Assembly: GCA_034401795.1 (NCBI GenBank)
Contig: CM067365.1
Location: 16,545,166 to 16,609,165 of the forward strand
Length of the DNA: 64,000 nt
Source: Chaetoderma sp. LZ-2023a
Lineage: Eukaryota; Mollusca; Caudofoveata; Chaetodermatida; Chaetodermatidae
Reading direction: 5' to 3'
The position numbers were made by a program, and so were the translations under genes. Of this stretch, positions 25,401 to 37,400 are shown one piece after another. The notes under the pieces were generated by a model that worked only from the letters and a program-made list of their open reading frames with translations, was not told the origin of the DNA and did no database searches. Position 1 is the stretch's first letter; each line of letters starts with the position of its first letter.

Positions 25401-28400
25401 GAAATGCTCATAGAAGGATTGCGCCATAAGGCACTGAAATATTTCTGTACATGCTCTCCCCTAGTGCAAAATAACTATATCAAACTAGCTACTAAGTTAG
25501 ATGCATGCTTTGGTAGAAAAGATTTACCACACACCGTTCGCCAGACTCCAGGAGGTCCACCAAGATAATCGGTCATTTGAGGAGTTTGCGGAACTCATAC
25601 AAGAGCTAACTATTGATGGCTATCCTTATGGTGATGAAGACATCCTGGAGTATATTACCAAACTTGAACAGGAAGTTACTGGTATTAAGTCTGAGCTATC
25701 TAACTTAAAAGCTGAAGTATTGGACTTAAAAACTTCAGTTAATAAAATATTAGATATTCTAACTTCTAGGGGGCGCTCGTCTACCAGAAGCCCAGAAAAT
25801 AGCATACAACGGAATGAGTCGCCGTCTAGATATTCAAGAAGTAAACCTGGTGTTTGCTTTAATTGTCAGGCTCCTGGTCATTTTAACCGTGACTGTCCTG
25901 AGCCTCGACGATCATCACCTTCTTCGCCTAATTCCAAACCCAGTCGGCCTTTTGAACAAATAAATCGCAATGACAATAAACACGATAAAAGAACTTTGTA
26001 TGAGGTCCGGATGTATAAAGATCAAGGACATCTGATGAACCTTGCCATTCCAATCACCATTAATGGTATGCCAGCCACCGCAATTGTGGACACAGTTGCC
26101 CAGGTGACAGTCATCGATGAAGATCTCGCCAACAGGTTAAATAGACAATTAGTTTTGGGAGGAAGTTATGCTTAAAGGGGCTGGTATGGATAACGTCATC
26201 ACTGCGAGAGTTGGGAAGGGATTGGACATCCAAATAGGAGACCTACAAACTAAGTGGAATGTTCTGGTGGCTAACATTTCTGATCCGGTGATCTTAGGGT
26301 TAGATTTTCTTTACGAACATTTGGCTGTAATTGATCTGGTTAATGTCTCAGTTACCTTTGATTAAACATTGATCCCGCTCCGATGATGAAAGCTGCTGGG
26401 AATAATGTGCGGGTCGCACGAGTGAAATTAACGCATCGAACCGCTGTTGGTCCTTTTGAAACGGTCCATACTATCGTCCATATAGATCAGTCCTTCGATC
26501 ATACAAACCGCGAAGTAGTAATACAGCCTTCCAACCATCTGAAGGGCTTTTCCAAAATTTGTTACACTTAAAAAGAACCATGTTATGGGTGTAGCAACGG
26601 AACCAGTTGAAGTTATCCCGAACTCCTCAGACGAGATATTGAGTCTTTCAGAATCAGTCGGTGGCCCACCAGATCTCGCTAAAACCGACACACAACTTCT
26701 TGTCACAAGATTTGGTCTTTTTGAATTTGTGAGAATGCCCTTCGGGATGTGGAACAGTCCGGCAACATTCCAAAGGGTCATACAACTCGTCCTACAGGGT
26801 CTGAACTGGCAGGAATGTCTGGCCTATTTAGATGATGTGATCGTTTTAGGTGAGGACTTTAAAAAACACATCACCAACCTTCGCAAAGTTTTTGATCGCT
26901 TACTCTTACATAATCTGAAGCTTAAACCAAAAAAATGTAACCTTCTATGAACGGAACTCAGTTTCCTTGGTAGACTGGTCAGCGAGACTGGTATTGCCAT
27001 TAAACCAGACAGTATTAATTGCATGCTCACCTTGTCCCACGAATAGGAAACAGTTGGAAGCCTTCTTGGGGTATGCAAATTATCACAGGAAGCATATATG
27101 AGGATTTGCAGGGATTTCTGCTCCGCTATAAGCTCTCACCAGTCCCAAAATAGAGTTTGTCTGGTCACAGAAACATACACAGTCTTTCGAGAATGTTAAA
27201 AGAGCTCTATCAGATCCTGCAATCCTGGGCTATCCAAGATCAGAAGGATTGTTCATTCTCAACACTGATGCATCCGGAACTGCTATAGGGGCAGAGTTGT
27301 CCCAGCTCCAAGATGGTAAGGAAGTTCTCTTGGGGTTTTCTAGCAAAATTCTTACTCCTGCTCAGCGGAGGTACAGCGTCACCCGAAAGGAGTTGCTTGC
27401 TATTGTGTTTTACCAGACAATATAGGATCGATCTTCTGGGTAGAGCCTTCGTTGTCAGGACAGACCACATAAGTTTAGCATGGCTCCTCCGTTTCAAAGC
27501 AAGAGAGGGGCAACTGGCTCATTGGCTCAAGGAACTTTCCCAGTTCGATGTGACTATACAACACCGTACTGGTGGGAAACACTCAAATGCAGATGGTCTG
27601 TCGAGAATACCATCCACTGAGTCAGAGTGTGACGTTACAGGCTGGACAGACCTTGGAGTCATTACCGTGTGGTGGTTGTAAATATTGCTCCCGGTTACAT
27701 AATCAATGGAGCAGGTTTAACATAGACGTTGACGATGTTATACCATTGGTTGTTCGTGAAATCCTTTCTGTTGTTGTGGGTGTCAACGATATAGTTAGCA
27801 GTTCAGATGCTATGAGGACCTCTGGGTGCCAACCCTCTAATTGGTTAAATTCTTACACGCAGGAGCAGAGAATGGAGAAGACCAATTGGTAATAGGTATC
27901 TTCCAGGGAGATTTCAAGATTACTTATTATATCGAGGGAGATAACTGCTTTGTATAAAATGTACATAGCTATTGCTATATGCTTAGGATTTCCAGTTTCC
28001 TTGCGGCTCGGTTACACAGGCCCAGGGTAATCACAATTCATACAGAGGCATGTTTAAATATTATTGAATGACCTTCCCACGGCTTGGTTACACAGGCCCT
28101 GGAAGCACATTTACTCAAAACTTTTAAGAAGTTTCCTTGCGGTTCAGTTACACAGGCCCATGGTAATTATTATTCATACATAGACCCAGGTTTAAATATT
28201 ATTGAACGACCTTCCCGCGGCTCGGGTACACACACCATGGAAGCAATTTTACTGAAAACTTTTCAGTCTCAATGCTCGAGTCACTTGTTCAGACAAACTC
28301 TTCATCTGGTCCCTCCCTCGACAACCCTTTCATAACTTATACGGCTATAGCAGATGGTGGCTATACCAAAACACTACCGAGTTAGCGATTTTGCATGTTT

Positions 28401-31400
28401 ATATAAAGGTACAAGTTATTCATGTATATACTTTTCTTACGTTTGGATATTGTACATTATTCATACAGATTTTTTAAAGAAAAAATTTTAAAAAGCCAAT
28501 GGTTTGCTGTAATTATTGGATGGTCGTGGTCAGGGCTTCCACTAATTTCTAAAGGCAGGAAGTCCGGAACTTCCTGGGTAATGCTATTGGGAGTCCAAGC
28601 AAGAAACATGGAAGTCTAAAATGGTTATGGTTAATTATTGGATGGTCGTGGTCAGGGCTTCCACTAATTTCTAAAGACACGAAGTTCAGAACTTCCTGGG
28701 TACTGCAATTGGGAGTTCAAGCAAGAAACATGGAGGTCTAAAATGGTTCAAATACATAAACTCCGCACTCTCCTGGTCATGCCCATACTGTGTCTGGGAA
28801 TTACCATAGCCCCAGGTACCGAGTCAATTCCCAATCACAGTCAGATTCGTCTTATATTTGCCTTGATAAACAGCGAAAGCAGCTCAGCCTCACCTCAGCG
28901 GGGCGGCTGAGGTAGGGCCATAGTACATCTGGTATGTATTAAGAATTCTCGTAGAAACAAAAGCGGATGCTTTTTTTATTCTACTTCGATTAATACTTAC
29001 CAGATGTACTATTATGATAAACTCCGGATTTCAACAGCCAATAAATACCGGTGGGGGGACATGAGGCTCGAACCAGCACTCATCAACCACCCAACAGAGA
29101 AGGTTGTGAAGAGACTAGAACCCTGGCATACGCTTGGGTTCTGCCATCTGACTCACAGAGTGCTAAACCTCCATGGTCTAGACCGCACTCCCACCCCACC
29201 CCTCTTTTGTCCGCACAAAATCCAGAGGGCTGTCGAAAAAAGGGGATGCAACACCCACCAGACCTGTGTCAGCCCCAAGTCTCAGCTAGGGCAGTCCAGT
29301 AGAGTGCAAAGAAGCTACTACAACTTCTAATTTTGAAAAAATATCCGTATATCGATTAAGATTTTAAATTGGAATGAGTCTAATGTCTGTTTGAGAGGAT
29401 AAGTATACTCTTACACCAGACCAGGGAATATTTTGAGCGGTATCGCATCGCAAAATGCGATGCAAATGAGTACCTGTTGCTACACATTCACTACTTCGCA
29501 TAGCTATTTTCTGCGATACATAATTTTGATGTAAAATTCTGTCAATTCACTTAATTTTGAAATATTTTTGATAAAGTCGCTAAAAGTTGCAAAACGCTTG
29601 TCAAATTTAGTAAGGAAGCGAGATGCGCATGCGTTGGAGACTGATTTCCGATATAGCCCATAGACATATATAGTTATAGAGCGCATATCTTCATACCTTC
29701 CTTCACTATGGGACAAATGACCGCCGGTGACGCGTTCAGTAAGCGCTCTATAGATCAAAATTCTAAAAGCTAGCGATGCGCGCATGCGTTAGCGGCTTCC
29801 TTCTTCTGGTATAATAATATACCGTTACAGACTTCAGTTTTGAGTTTGGACACCAGTCGGAAACTCGCAATATGTATCACGGGGTATTCACGGCCGTCGA
29901 CATATTGCTCGTAACAAACTCTCCTGTAAATCTAAATTCTCCTATAGGGGGGGTATGGCTATTGATCATTGCCTCGTCATTAGTTAGCGTTATGATAAAC
30001 TTTAAAAATACAAGTTTAACTAGGCTGATTCTGGTCGATTTAGACAATGTTTGTCTCGGAAACTGAGTTATATCATCGGGAATGCTAAACTCCTGTTAGC
30101 GCATCTCCAAATCAAGGCCGACACAGTATAGTTAGCCATGCTACAGCAGCGTATTGCGCTTGATTCGCGCAGGAAACAGATTTAGAATGGCATGTCGCCA
30201 AGATCGACGCATGAGCGAGAGTGTTCTCGAGTACTCTTCTCCAGTCGGGAACATACTTTCTCGCAAGATTATTGGTTAATAAATATAACTATATAGAAAG
30301 CAACCAATGAATCGCAAGGAAACTACCGACAGTAAAGAAAATAAATAATGTTTTACGTGGTAATTTTATGAATGATGTAGTAGTATCTCTCTATATAGCA
30401 TTCGTATTCGTAGTAAAACTAGTAACACGGTGGACTGATTGATACACGCTGATCACAGTAAAACCTTTTATCATTCACTATTTAATCCAGAGAAAACAAG
30501 AATTAGTAATTTTTAAATGCTCACAGGTGCCATAGCCTGCAACAGCTTCCAGTTAAGCACTGACACTATTCAGCCTTCTTATATTGTATGGAATGATGTG
30601 TACTTCGTTTAGCCTACCAGTTGAAAGGGATATGTGATGTAGGGTGGTAAGTTACAAAATATATGTTAACCCTAGCCAATGAAATCACAGTATTCATTAT
30701 TGATTTTTTCGAAAATAATTTGACTGGGATGTGTTGCTGCCTTAAGCAGCAACAGCTTCCAATCAATGTAATTGCCAAATCTGCCAATACGTATTATTTT
30801 AGGTATCCTATACTCCCTGACCTTGGCCAGAGCCAGCACATGCATATTCTGAATCTGACATATGTTATACTGACAAATGACAATACTGGCTACTGTAGAC
30901 CTGAAGACTGATACACTATCCTCAATAACATTCTCAGAAGTCCAATATTAATTATTCCACCATCTGTTCATGTCATATTTGTGCAATTTGTGTAAACTAC
31001 GTGTCGCATATTACACGCCTTACTGACTACTAATTTTTTAGACGGACTACTGATTTGCCAAGTCTGGTAGTCCTTCGTCCCTGTTGGAACACCAACCAGT
31101 TTCAACACAGTTTGTTTGCTATGCAAGTGCTATGAACTGCTAAGCATTATTCGATTTGTTTAGCAGTTACTGCTATGCAATTTTTTTCCAACAAAATATT
31201 CCCTGCAGACTATTTACCTAAGCAGTCTGATATTTCGACTGTACGTAAATTATTATTATTATTATTATTATTATTAGTCACTTAATTAATGTAAACACTC
31301 ACCATTTTGAGTGCTTGTTCTTTCTTGATCATCCCAGGAGCTCTGCCCAATCCATGGTCGTTCACTGGTCATGTGCATGGCTCTTGCTCAGTGCAGGAGG

Positions 31401-34400
31401 AAGTAACTTGCGATGTTTGTGAAATAGTGGTTGGATGTGGCTTAACTAAGGTTTGACAAATTGGCGACGGCTACTGGATTAAGTGCGCTGGAGATGTCGC
31501 GAAGGTAGAAATCAGTAAATGACGACTCGGCATGCCATGGTGCTACAGACATTACCTCCTCTAATGAGACACCCTTAAAAAGGGCCGATGCTGCTGCTAA
31601 TGCTCGAACCTGATGGGCGGTCGCACGATCAATCTGCTTTCCTGTAGCGATTTTGTGCGACATCTGAATAGCATCAACTATCCAACGAGAAATAGTATCT
31701 TTCGAGGCGCGCAAATGAGGAGCTTTGAGACACAACCACAGAGATTTCGGGCTATCTCTCCACTCCTCAGTACGTTTTTTAATACATTTTCAGACATCTG
31801 ATAGGACACCAAGCAGAAGAGTTTGGGTCATGTCTAATTAAACTTGGCAAATTGATCGGTTGACCTGGATATTTAAGTGACTGATTCTTTGCCAGGAAAC
31901 AAAGACGTGGAAGTAGTCACCTTCACCTGTGACGACAAAACGGTCTTGCTCGGCAGATAGCGTATGAATCTCGCTTCTCCTTCTCGCCGATGCAACCAAG
32001 AAAACTTATTTAATAGTTAACAGTTTAATATCTATAGATCTAATCGGTTCAAAGGGAGCATGCCCTAAAACCTGTAGAACAAGAGACAGATTCCATGCTG
32101 GGATAGGAATTGGCTGTCTAGGTCACAGATTGCTCATTCCTTTAATAACTTCATTCAAAGTGTTATTCTCCACTCCTTCAATGGCCAGACTGGGAGCGAC
32201 TGAAGCTAATGCAGACTTATAATCTGCTATGGTTGAAGGCACAAGTTTTTCAACTTCGTATAAATGACAGATAAAATCTGCTACGTGTTGAACAGATGCA
32301 GACAAGGGATTAATATCTCTTCCCTGACACCATTCTGCAAATTTGTTGATTCTATAATTATATGTTTTGGTGGTTGACCCTCTTCTGGCTGAAGCGACAA
32401 ACTTCGCTGCTTGCTCAGAAAAGCCACCCTCAATTGCACGCTGCTTGACAACATCCATGCAGTCAATTTGAACATTTCTGGTCTGTCGTGAAGACACAGA
32501 CCCTTGTTCTGAGTGATTAGATCCCTTCGGTCTGGAAGAGGGATTGGATTGCAGACCAGAAGGTCCAGCAGATCGGTAAACCATGATCGGCATGGCCAAT
32601 GAGGGGCGATCAGTATTACTTGGCATACTCCCTCTTATCTTTGCCAGAATTTTCGGGATGAGAATCATTGGAGGATACGCATACGCGTACATTCCTTTCC
32701 AACTTATCATCAGTGCATCTACTGCCAAGGCTAGCGGGTCCGGGATCGGTGACACGTATGTGACCATCTTTGCGTTTAGTTTCATCGCAAACAGATCCAC
32801 ATTTGGTTTGCCCCAATGTTTGAATAGAACCTCCGCTACCGATTGGTTGAGCTGCCATTCCGTCGGACGACAAACCATCCTTCAACTGAGCGCATCTGCT
32901 AGGATGTTCAGTCTTCCTGGAATGTGTGCTGCCCGAAGAATAATATTCCTCTCTTGGCACCAAAGCAGAAGGTTCCAAATCATCATGCATAACTCTGGTG
33001 ACCTCGTCCCTCCTTGGCGGTTCAAATAAGACACCACTGTTGAGTTGTCTGTCTTTATTAGGACAATCTTAAATTCTCGAATTTTCGAAGAGCTAATACC
33101 ACCGCTAATAATTCAAGAACATTGATATGTTTCTGCGCATTGGTCCGATCCCATTTCCCTGACACTGATCGATTGTCCAATACCGCTCCCCAACCCATCG
33201 TCGATGCATCTGTAAAGATGGACATCTGTGGTTGAGGAGAATGTAGAGGAACACCTGATAACCACCACTGAAGATGGAATATCAATGGTTCTTTTACTGG
33301 AATTCTCAAAGATAACGGATCCATTTTCTGAGACCAGAACGACATCAAATACATCTGAATAGGCCTGCGCCTGAGTGCCACATAAAGAACCACTTTCTCC
33401 AGACACTAGTAAACCCAGTATTCTGAGAAATTGGCGCGCCGTCAGATAGGCTCCTAGAGAAACCGACTCCAGAACTGCAATCAGGCTCTTGACTCTGCTC
33501 TCCGCCGGAAAAGCTACGCAGTCCCTGAGATTGAACCATATTCCCAGATAAACAAACTCCTGGGATGGAGCCAATTCTGATTTCTCTAGATTCACAATCC
33601 ATCCTAGATCCTTTAGTAAGGCTAGGACTACCTGAAGATTGTTGCGCAGATTGACTGGATTCCCCCGCCTTCAGCAGCCAGTTGTCTATGTAAGTATGAA
33701 CAGCTATGTTTCTCCTGCGAAGATAAGTCATGGCGAGGACCACTTTGGTGAAGACCCTCGGAGCTGTGGTCAAGCCGAATGGAAGCGCATTGAATTCCCA
33801 AACATTGTCTCGGAACGCAAAGCGAAGGTATTTCTGAAAAGGAATCGACATTGGAATATGAAAATATGCATCCTTCAGATCTATCGACACTGCCCACATG
33901 CCTTTCCTCAACCTCGACATCACTGCCGCTACAGTCTCCATCTGAAACTTTGGTGACAGAATAAACTTGTTTAACGGTTTGAGATTGAGAATCGGTCTCC
34001 ACCCTCCGGTGCGTTTTGGAACGAGGTACATCATCGAATAGAAGCCTGGGGATGACTGATTGCGGACTAAGTGAATCGCATTCTTCCGCTGAAGACTTTC
34101 GATTTCTGAGCAAATGGCCTCTAGACGATCGGATTCCCTTGGAATGGGAGTCCACACTTGAGTCGATGTTAACGGAACTAACGATTGACGGATGAGCCAG
34201 TCCGGCTCGTAGCCGTTTCTTAACCACTGACAGACTAAATAACCGTGCACGACCTGTTCCCACTGGTTTGAGAACAGTTGAAGTCTGCCTCCGACAGAAG
34301 GAATCTGCACACAATTCGCGATCGATATTGCACGAGACGACGTTAATTCGCCTAGGTGAAGATCCTCGACTTCCCTCGTTCCCGCCAGAAACCTGTCAGG

Positions 34401-37400
34401 ACCGGCCCCCCCCCACGGCCACCCCGTGATTTCTTCGCAAACGACGGTCCGGAACCGCCACCACGGCTATCCTTACGGTAGCCACCGTGACCCGAACCGC
34501 CACCCTTTCTATCCTCCTCATACAGCCTCTTATTAGAGGACTTGTATGAGGAAGAATGACCAGGACCTTGCGAACCGGGTGCCCGATGGGTATCACAGCC
34601 AAGGCCGGAAGGGCAATCTTTGGCGCTGCCTCTGCTGCTCCTGTCGGTGTTGCTTGTAGGACTGCTGCGACTTCCACGACTTGCCGACTACTTCTTGTTC
34701 CGCAACGATTGATGCGACCGTGGATAAGGCTTGCCGTGCTGAGCCGCCGAACAAGCCTGGACCTATGAATGGCGTGGAAGACAACACACCCCTCATTTCA
34801 GGTACTGGTTCTACAAATTCGAGAACCATTCTCCGTCGCTCAGCCAATGATCTTGTGATCACCCTGGCCAGACAATCTTGAGCTAGGTGCATCGTGTCCC
34901 GGATAATTCCGGGAGCAGCCTCTGGCACTACCCCACCTTCCGCCGCGCAGGTCAGCATACCCTGCAGGACGGTACAGCCGTGCGAAAGCGCCGCCATGGC
35001 AGCTCTCGCCACATCCTCAATGAGGGTCAACTCATTGAAAGGATCTTTATTTGTCTGCGAAACTAACGGACGAGAACATCCCTTAGCTTTGCCAGCCAAT
35101 GGCCTATTCAGTGCCTCCCTCTCCCCGACGGAAAGCCGTGGGACTCGGGCATACTGATGATAGGCTTGCTCCGGAAAATGTACCCTACTCCTAATCCCTT
35201 TCGGGGCCTTTGGAAGCGTAGTCTGGATGGACCATACGATATGCCGCCACCTCCAATATGTCAGCGGTCAACGTATCCAAAGGCAGAGCAAGCATGGCAG
35301 AAGAGCCACTGGACAGAGCGCTAGCCGCTCACTCTGACATCCGCTCCATTGCCAGATCGCGCTGAGCTCCTTGATCCGATGCCAACCCGAGACGGCTGGA
35401 CATCCATTCAAGGACCTACACCCATTCAGCCTCGGTGGAAAAGGACGACTCATCCAACAAGGGACTGCCGTTCTCATCTTCTTTCTCGCCCTTGGACGAG
35501 GCAGACACCACAGATCCATGCTGAGGACTGCGAACTTGCTTACTAGTGTAAACAACGCCCAAAGACCGTGCACTCGCGGCTCCAGTATCCAACGATTCGC
35601 CGGACATGGACTCACTGAAATCCATCGGCTCCAGCACGGGAGCCGGGATCACAGCCGCATTACCCACGGTGGCAAACGGAAATCCGATAGAACCCATAAC
35701 CACCGGCGAAGGGGTGCCGTCAAACGTGACTCCAACTGCAGCATGAGCTGAACAAAATCTGGATGGAAGATGCTCGGAACGTCAACATCACCACCCGGCT
35801 GGCAAACCCGTACATAACCCATAAGGGGAACCTTGGGATGTACCAGGTACAGCCATCGCGGAAAGATCTGGCATGCCGGAATCCTCCATGAGCAAAAGCT
35901 CTTCCTCCTCTGCCGTCGGCTCTTGAGCCAACGCAACAGGAGGTACAGATATGGTTGCACGATTATTCACTTTTCATAATCGCGATCATTTAAGAAAAAT
36001 AATCGCGATCATACGATTAATCATGAACTATATTAACTACGTCAATGCTGCTTAGAGGACGTTATTATGCTACTACAGATTGTAAGATTATGGGTTAGGC
36101 ACATGGGTATACATACATGGACAGAATACGCCAGTTGCTGATTGCAAACAAAGGAATGTATCAAGATTTTTCTAGACGGAAAACGGAAGGTAACGTATTT
36201 CGTTTAATTATAGCCTATATGCTCTAATAGAAGTCCACCCCCCTAACTTTGACATATGAGCTCCAATGATTTCTTAGCAGTTTCAAAATGGCAAAACTCT
36301 GTATTAGAATCCTACCCCCTAACTCAGCAGATAATTAGTAAGAATAGCGTGTATACTAATAACAATCGTGTCACAGGGTGTGTCTACTTAAGACAGATCT
36401 CTGCCCTGATACATTTCCGGCCCCTCTAGAAGTCAATACAGGCCTCGGATTTGTAAATCTCGACCACCTATTAGATTAATACTAATAGTAGGCCACGTAT
36501 GTTCAAGATATAATAAAGTTTATTCCACACTTTTGTAGTTAAAATGCGCTTAAAACAGTCTTGGCGTGATTAAATAGCTTCCTTATAAATATATTGTAAG
36601 ACCAAATTTATGTACCAAACAAGTACGGGAGAAAATGTGCATCAATTTTGTAACGCCGATCAACATTAAATGATCCAAATTGAATTATTACGAACGACAA
36701 TATAGCCGGCTTCTTAAGTTGGCGAGCCAGTGGATCTTTTGCGATGGGAGGCGGCGTGTTCTCGCGAGATCTTATATGCTAACGGGAGTTTATCAAACGG
36801 GTATCCGTTATTCAGATCAGTATAATACGCAGTTCCTATCTCGCAATGATAATATATAGAAATTCCCGAGTTCCGAGTCCCCGATTCCAGAATATTTATA
36901 TCCGAGTACTCGCTCTAAAATAAACTTCAATTGGAGGCGAATCACGTGATTTGTATTTTATTCGTGACGCCATTTTATATCAAATTGTGGATTCATTTTG
37001 ATGTAATAAACGACCAATATTTAGGCGCTCAAATCAAATAATTTCACTTCCCCGGGGGTGTTTTGAGGTATACATTAAACATAAGCGTAGGCGGTGAGAA
37101 AATGCGTTGATTTTCCGTGGTATCAGTTCTAGAACTTTTTTGGGAAAACCGTTAGTGCATAATTATTCAGAGAATGCGGAATGCGGGATAAGCGTGTGTG
37201 ATTACAACAACAATGACAAATAGCGACCAAGTGAACAATCTTTATTCATCTAAAACTAATCCTGAGTCAATACAAACAAATCAGTTATTTATTTATTTAG
37301 TTTATTTAATCATTCACACATTCGGCTGATAGCCGGATGTTTGTTTCCATGCTTGGTAACGCGAGCAGAGTTTCACAAGCGTAAGTGTCTTGACAAAAAT

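Larger units (their letters stand above)
23229..27990 (+). mobile_element. Gypsy-1: defective Ty3/gypsy LTR retrotransposon, 5' LTR to RNase H
   Basis: The order is LTR (23229-23466), primer-binding-like site, accessory ORF (23950-24673), gag with CCHC knuckle, protease, RT with an internal deletion, RNase H and the pre-integrase linker (to 27893). No integrase and no 3' LTR are seen. Domain order and the gag type (matfdG...W..F...fe) are those of Mag/CsRN1-like gypsy elements. It lies antisense in kinesin intron 1. Several frameshifts and stops make it non-functional. Confidence 0.85.
29020..31440. other. Non-coding 3' part of the DIRS element or nested repeats
   Basis: This 2.4-kb stretch between the left repeats and the recombinase has no domain-bearing frame. 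It contains a tRNA-like segment (29050-29180), a family B hairpin (30700-30775), two gcgcatgcgtt patches (29624, 29780) and an (ATT)n run (31247-31276). Its length is unusual for a DIRS 3' region and suggests further insertions. Confidence 0.5.

Noticed and set aside
27890-28760. 3' LTR of gypsy-1
   Set aside because: No second copy of the 23229-23466 sequence was found here; the tandem repeats are unrelated to it.
29004-29330. Two overlapping plus-strand frames of 108 and 83 codons
   Set aside because: Low complexity, Pro/Thr-rich, no domain, and opposite to a B-box-bearing tRNA-like segment.
34396-35751. Plus-strand frames across the DIRS gag region
   Set aside because: They are shadows of the GC-rich minus-strand gag; the minus frames carry the gag-like content and fit the RT and recombinase order.
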